Below are positions 60,839-64,000 of a stretch of 64,000 nt of DNA, piece after piece. The notes beneath the pieces are model-generated. The model was not told the origin of the DNA and ran no database searches. It saw nothing but the letters and a program-made list of their open reading frames with translations. The DNA is from Pontibacter sp. HSC-14F20 (lineage in GTDB: Bacteria; Bacteroidota; Bacteroidia; Cytophagales; Hymenobacteraceae): the NCBI RefSeq assembly GCF_019599265.1, contig NZ_JAHZTC010000001.1:372001-436000 (forward strand). Direction: 5' to 3'. A program made the translations under genes and the position numbers. Positions within the stretch are counted from its first letter, which is position 1. The number at the start of each line of letters is the position of its first letter.

Positions 60839-61216
60839 TTAAAGCGCTTTCAAAACAGCGTAGAACAAAGCAGCCCAGCCTACAATCAAGGCCGTTCCAC
60901 CGAGTGGTGTGATGGCACCCAACCAGGTCACGCCGGTCAGTACCAAGGTATAGAGTGATCCCGAGAAAATAAATATGCCGATCAAGAAAGCCCAGGCAGC
61001 AAGCTGCAGGGCAGGATGCTCTACTTTAAATAACAGCAGCCCCACTGCCAGCAGTGCCAGGGTATGGTACATCTGGTATTTCACGGCCGTTTCAAAGGTC
61101 TCTACACGGTTGGTAGCACGCAGCATAGGTGCCAGGGCATGCGCTCCGAAGGCACCGATCATTACACTAAGTGCTCCGAAGGCACTGGCTATTAAGAGTA
61201 TGGCTTTTTGAGTCAC
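60839..61216 (-). CDS. DUF423 family membrane protein
   Basis: A 125-residue protein with four hydrophobic helices. FGALSVMIGAFGAHAL, ETAVKYQMYHTLALLAVGLL, IFIFSGSLYTLVLTG and LGAITPLGGTALIVGW are the canonical DUF423 (YgdD) blocks. Inner membrane; function unknown. Single gene. Confidence 0.95.
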   Translation of the reverse strand: MTQKAILLIASAFGALSVMIGAFGAHALAPMLRATNRVETFETAVKYQMYHTLALLAVGLLLFKVEHPALQLAAWAFLIGIFIFSGSLYTLVLTGVTWLGAITPLGGTALIVGWAALFYAVLKAL

Positions 61217-61272
61217 GAGTAAATAAAGGTTTGGTTTTATATGACGCTAATTTCCAACATAAATCCACCATT

Positions 61273-62190
61273 TCATAATTCCGGGTACAAGTTCGGGTAA
61301 TCAGAGATCAGGCCGTCTACGCCCATCTCTTTTAACCGCTGCATCTCCTGCAACTCGTTGATAGTCCAGGGAACAACCTTCATACCCTGGGCATGGCAAG
61401 CCTTGATCAGCTTTGGGGTCAAGAGTTTATAATAAGGGCTGTAGATGTCAGGTATAAAACCGAGTGCTTCCAGGTTCTTGTTCAGACCCTTTATGTTTTC
61501 AACCAGCAGGGAAGTTTTGATATGAGGATAATGCTGGCGCAGCACCTGCAGCGTACGCACATCAAATGACTGAATGATGATCCATTCGGCAATACCTTTC
61601 TTATCTATCACATCCATCAGCAGGGTCACAAACTCTTCCGGAGAAGGATGCCATTTGCCAACGCCACTCGGCTTTGATTTTGTTTCGATGTTGTAGTATA
61701 CCTGTGGTAAGTTCTGCTGCTGCAGGTAAGTTTGCACCGAGTCAATCAGGTCGGAGAGGAGGGGTTTGTAGGTCGGAAGTTTCTCCTGCTGCGGAAATTT
61801 TTTATAGAATTTTGAACCCGCATCGAAGGTCCTGATGGTTGCATAATCCATCTGGTAAAGCACATACTTATGCTTATCAGCAGCAGGTATTTCGCTGCCA
61901 TCGGGCAGTAGGTCGTGCTCGTGATTGATGTACGGGTCATGGGACAACACCACTTGCTTGTCTTTGGTGATGTGCGTGTCCATTTCCAGCGTGGTTATAC
62001 CCAATTCCAGTGCCCGGATCATGGCTGGGATGGTATTCTCAGGCATCAGTCCACGGGCACCCCGGTGGCCTTCCAGATCGAAAGCGGGCAGGTGACGGAC
62101 TGTGTTGTCCGGTATAGCGCCTTGTTGTGCTGGCATGGTGCAGGAGCTTAGCAGGTATAGGAAAGAGGCAAAAAGCAGGTCTTTGAGCAT
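61273..62190 (-). CDS. Glycerophosphodiester phosphodiesterase lipoprotein
   Basis: 305 residues from the ATG at 62190, giving a lipoprotein signal (LYLLSSC). The GDPD TIM barrel is clear: DLEGHRGARGLMPENT (catalytic His, Arg, Glu), TTLEMDTHITKD, VVLSHDP (second His), YNIETKSK and VVPWTINE. It hydrolyses glycerophosphodiesters to glycerol 3-phosphate and alcohol in the periplasm or at the membrane. An ATG 13 codons upstream would spoil the signal. Confidence 0.94.
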   Translation of the reverse strand: MLKDLLFASFLYLLSSCTMPAQQGAIPDNTVRHLPAFDLEGHRGARGLMPENTIPAMIRALELGITTLEMDTHITKDKQVVLSHDPYINHEHDLLPDGSEIPAADKHKYVLYQMDYATIRTFDAGSKFYKKFPQQEKLPTYKPLLSDLIDSVQTYLQQQNLPQVYYNIETKSKPSGVGKWHPSPEEFVTLLMDVIDKKGIAEWIIIQSFDVRTLQVLRQHYPHIKTSLLVENIKGLNKNLEALGFIPDIYSPYYKLLTPKLIKACHAQGMKVVPWTINELQEMQRLKEMGVDGLISDYPNLYPEL

Positions 62191-62298
62191 GCGAATTTTT
62201 GATAGAAAAGTAGGCGAATCCACAAGCAAGGCTATACCTTATACCCGTTAGGAAATCGTTAATTCTTATACCTGCCCTTCGCCTGTTTCCGCTGCAGC

Positions 62299-62754
62299 TT
62301 ATTCGTCTTCGCTTTCCAACGCTTCGATCACTTGTTCTTCAAATTCATCCTGGCTGTCGTACTGCGTGAATTCCAGCGTCTTGCCCTTCTGCTTCAATTC
62401 CTGTAGAACATCAAGTGCTACCACCAATGGCTCCATTTCGCGGCCAACCAGACTGGCATCCCAATCCGAACCGAGCAGCAGCTGGTCGCCATACATACCT
62501 ACACACCAGTTCTCTAAAAACTCAACCAGGGTGATGGACTCGGGCTTATAATCTTTCCAATCGTCTTCGGCACATGCACCAGCACCGGCAGCATCAGACC
62601 AGAACAAAATTACTTCCGCATCTTCGTATTCGGCAGAACTGGAAGTAGCCCAGGTATCGTCATGTGTCAATCCCCAAACGCTCTCAGTATCTACGATGCG
62701 CTGGATGAATTTTCTGTAATTGGCTTCCATGTTCTCGTTGGTGTTCTCTTGCAT
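62299..62754 (-). CDS. DUF2750 family protein
   Basis: A 151-residue acidic soluble protein. The DUF2750 pattern is present: YRKFIQRIVDTESVWGLTHD, VILFWSDAAGAGACAEDDWK, YKPESITLVEFLENWCVGMY and LGSDWDASLVGREMEPL. The function of the family is unknown; it resembles small immunity/SMI1-like proteins in composition only. Precedes yggS-type gene order on the minus strand with a 42-bp gap. Confidence 0.9.
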   Translation of the reverse strand: MQENTNENMEANYRKFIQRIVDTESVWGLTHDDTWATSSSAEYEDAEVILFWSDAAGAGACAEDDWKDYKPESITLVEFLENWCVGMYGDQLLLGSDWDASLVGREMEPLVVALDVLQELKQKGKTLEFTQYDSQDEFEEQVIEALESEDE

Positions 62755-62796
62755 GGTGATGGTTGGTTTAGCGTGAAAAGATGGTGTAAGGTATGA

Positions 62797-63504
62797 TTAT
62801 TTGTTGTAATTGCGAGTACCAAATATGCCACTGCCGACACGTATAAACGTACTGCCCTCAGCCAAAGCCAGTTCCCAGTCCGATGTCATGCCCATCGATA
62901 TCTCTTTGAAGTCGTCATTACCGGCAAAGAATGTTTCTTTCAGCTTTTCGAAATAACCGCGCAGGGTCCGGAATTCGCCCCGGAGTTTTTCCTGGTTTTC
63001 GGTATTTGTGGCGATGCCCATCACCCCCGTAATACGGATGAAATGCATGTTGCGGTACTCTTCACTCTGCAGCAGCGCAACGGCATCTTCATATCGCATA
63101 CCATACTTGGTTTCCTCGTCAGCAATATCGAATTGCAGCATGCAGTTAACTGGCAGGGTGCGGTTAAACTGCTCGGCTCTCTTGTTGATTTCCACCAGCA
63201 ACTTCAGGCTGTCGACTGACTGAATAGTATCAATGAACTGAGCGATCTGTTTTACTTTATTGGTCTGCAGGTGCCCGATGAGGTGCCAAGCAATATCGTG
63301 TGGCAATTGATCCCGCTTTTCCAGCAGTTCCTGCACTTTGTTCTCCCCGAAAATACGATGTCCTGTATCATAGGCTTCCATGATTTTTTCAGGAGCATGG
63401 GTTTTAGAAACAGCTACCAGGCGGCAGGGAGTGTCGCGCAGTTTTTCGTCAAAAAAACGGATATTATCAGCAATTACAGACATAGTTTTATGTGGTGTAT
63501 TCAA
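62797..63504 (-). CDS. yggS: YggS-family PLP homeostasis protein
   Basis: A 235-residue fold type III PLP protein. The PLP Lys is in LVAVSKTHAPEKIMEAYDTG (about 34), followed by FGENKVQE, WHLIGHLQTNKVKQI, SVDSLKLL, YGMRYEDA, GVMGIATNTEN and MGMTSDWELALAEGSTFIRVGSGIFG. Members regulate intracellular PLP and have no known catalytic reaction. Length and motifs are typical. Confidence 0.96.
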   Translation of the reverse strand: MNTPHKTMSVIADNIRFFDEKLRDTPCRLVAVSKTHAPEKIMEAYDTGHRIFGENKVQELLEKRDQLPHDIAWHLIGHLQTNKVKQIAQFIDTIQSVDSLKLLVEINKRAEQFNRTLPVNCMLQFDIADEETKYGMRYEDAVALLQSEEYRNMHFIRITGVMGIATNTENQEKLRGEFRTLRGYFEKLKETFFAGNDDFKEISMGMTSDWELALAEGSTFIRVGSGIFGTRNYNK

Positions 63505-63528
63505 TGTAATTCTAGCACTTAATTGCGT

Positions 63529-63560
63529 CAGGTATAGCTATCAGGCATGCGCTATACCTG
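63529..63560. other. Stem-loop of inverted AGGTATAG motifs upstream of yggS
   Basis: CAGGTATAGC and GCTATACCTG form a 10-bp perfect stem around 12 bases, about 25 bp upstream of the yggS start. A third copy follows at 63576. Possibly a terminator for the batA-like gene's downstream side or a protein site. Confidence 0.7.
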
Positions 63561-63600
63561 TATCAAAAGCAGTTTTAAGGTATAGCAAAAGAGTATCTAT

Positions 63601-63635
63601 CAAACTCCTAAATTCCCCAACTCTCTAACTTCCTA
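63601..63635. repeat. Heptanucleotide-phased spacer at the batA 3' end
   Basis: CAAACTC-CTAAATT-CCCCAAC-TCTCTAA-CTTCCTA, 7-base units like those at 58782-58825, running into the stop codon of the next gene. Confidence 0.5.
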
Positions 63636-64000
63636 GTCTTCCAGCACATTGGTCATAAAGGTGTTTTTCAGCAGCATCCAGGTCACAAGCAACAGCAGCG
63701 CCCACTTCAGGTATACCTGGTAGTAGTCGTAGGTGTCCCGGAAGCGTTTTTCGCGAACCTCTGTTTTCTCATACTGGTTGATGTTTCGGAATACCTCCTG
63801 CAAACCGTCGCGCGAGTCGGCCCGGAAAAATTGACCTTCGCCTGTATCCGATATTTCGCGCAGACTTTTTTCGTCTAACTGCGTTTCGACTAACAAGGTT
63901 TTGCCATTGGCATCCACGTCGTAGGGCACGAGGCCATCTTTCCCGATTCCGATTGTGTATACCTTGATCTGATGGGCGTAAGCCAGGCGGGCGGCCATGT
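63633..64000 (-). CDS. VWA-domain membrane protein, BatA-like (partial, C-terminal part only)
   Basis: The last 121 or so residues of a protein that continues past the right edge. The end of a VWA domain is visible (YAHQIKVYTIGIGKDG, LREISDTGEGQFFRA), followed by NINQYEKTEVREKRFRDTYD and one C-terminal helix (LKWALLLLVTWMLL, about 15 residues before the end), the typical BatA/BatB layout with a membrane anchor. BatA acts with MoxR and DUF58 proteins in envelope-stress systems. The N-terminus is unseen. Confidence 0.88.
   Translation of the reverse strand, partial: MAARLAYAHQIKVYTIGIGKDGLVPYDVDANGKTLLVETQLDEKSLREISDTGEGQFFRADSRDGLQEVFRNINQYEKTEVREKRFRDTYDYYQVYLKWALLLLVTWMLLKNTFMTNVLED

Larger units (their letters stand above)
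463..63716. repeat. Dispersed octamer AGGTATAG / CTATACCT, about 70 copies across the window
   Basis: The octamer AGGTATAG and its reverse complement CTATACCT recur throughout on both strands. A hand count gives about 35 of each; the count is approximate. About two in total would be expected by chance at even base composition. Many copies extend to CAGGTATAGC or GCTATACCTG, and near-copies such as AGGTATAC and TTATACCT are also common. Examples are near 463, 2417, 7398, 9478, 11551, 15727, 17822, 18263, 19861, 23154, 29200, 33981, 38035, 40557, 48311, 52794, 55120, 60200 and 63552. They occur inside genes and between them, and inverted pairs form several intergenic stem-loops listed separately. 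This is a motif family, not one contiguous element. Function unknown. Confidence 0.85.

Noticed and set aside
1..64000. CRISPR arrays, prophage or integrative-element genes
   Set aside because: No evenly spaced direct repeats, cas genes, integrases or phage structural genes were seen; the only mobile element is the IS5-type remnant.

Overview
The window looks like chromosome from a Bacteroidota bacterium of the order Cytophagales, most like Pontibacter and other Hymenobacteraceae (inference from gene content; no database was searched). The evidence is a type IX secretion plug protein, DUF5723, DUF5777, DUF3276/PUR, DUF3822 and DUF1573 proteins, lipoprotein signals of Bacteroidota type, and TAnnTTTG-type promoter -7 elements. 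Most of it is ordinary housekeeping or envelope chromosome. A modest accessory patch lies at about 28-34.7 kb, with a broken IS5-type element, two kinds of REP-like repeat and a truncated gene.

Layout. 1-9.1 kb (minus): a closely spaced run of bacteriophytochrome photosensory module, a CheB-CheR-PAS-histidine kinase, an ABM-fold monooxygenase, an ankyrin protein and the helicase HrpB (cut by the left edge). 9.3-10.6 kb: an ECF sigma factor overlapping its membrane anti-sigma factor. 10.9-20 kb: a lipoprotein, ExbD, an MDR oxidoreductase, an unusual winged-helix-like protein, an MscS channel, a metalloprotease-like lipoprotein and a MATE exporter. 20-28 kb: a YpfJ-type peptidase, a serine hydrolase, an aldo/keto reductase, a cytochrome c-YceI-DUF5777 operon and a GH20 hexosaminidase. 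28-35 kb: small and hypothetical genes, the IS remnant, repeats, secreted RidA, a TspO-like protein and an SDR. 35-46 kb: a secreted endonuclease/phosphatase-family protein, a serine hydrolase, a DUF5723 barrel, gamma-glutamyltransferase, isochorismatase-type hydrolase, AraC regulator and alpha/beta hydrolase. 46-64 kb: tRNA-Glu, T9SS plug protein, YchF, PUR protein, RlpA, DUF58, AlkA-like glycosylase, threonine aldolase, PyrE, two Nudix proteins, CoaD, DUF3822, a PaaI thioesterase, a RecD/Pif1-like helicase, DUF1573, GDPD, YggS and the C-terminus of a BatA-like protein.

The most striking signal is not a gene. The octamer AGGTATAG and its complement CTATACCT occur about 70 times by my hand count, roughly 35 in each orientation, where about two would be expected in 64 kb of even composition. 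Copies lie inside genes, where they often bring in the Ile codon ATA, and between genes, where inverted pairs form stem-loops and terminator-like hairpins. The density, both-strand distribution and inverted pairs resemble DNA uptake sequences or the cyanobacterial HIP1 repeat. The second point of interest is the phytochrome without an output domain, encoded 32 bp upstream of a CheB-CheR-PAS kinase and followed by an IsdG-like monooxygenase.
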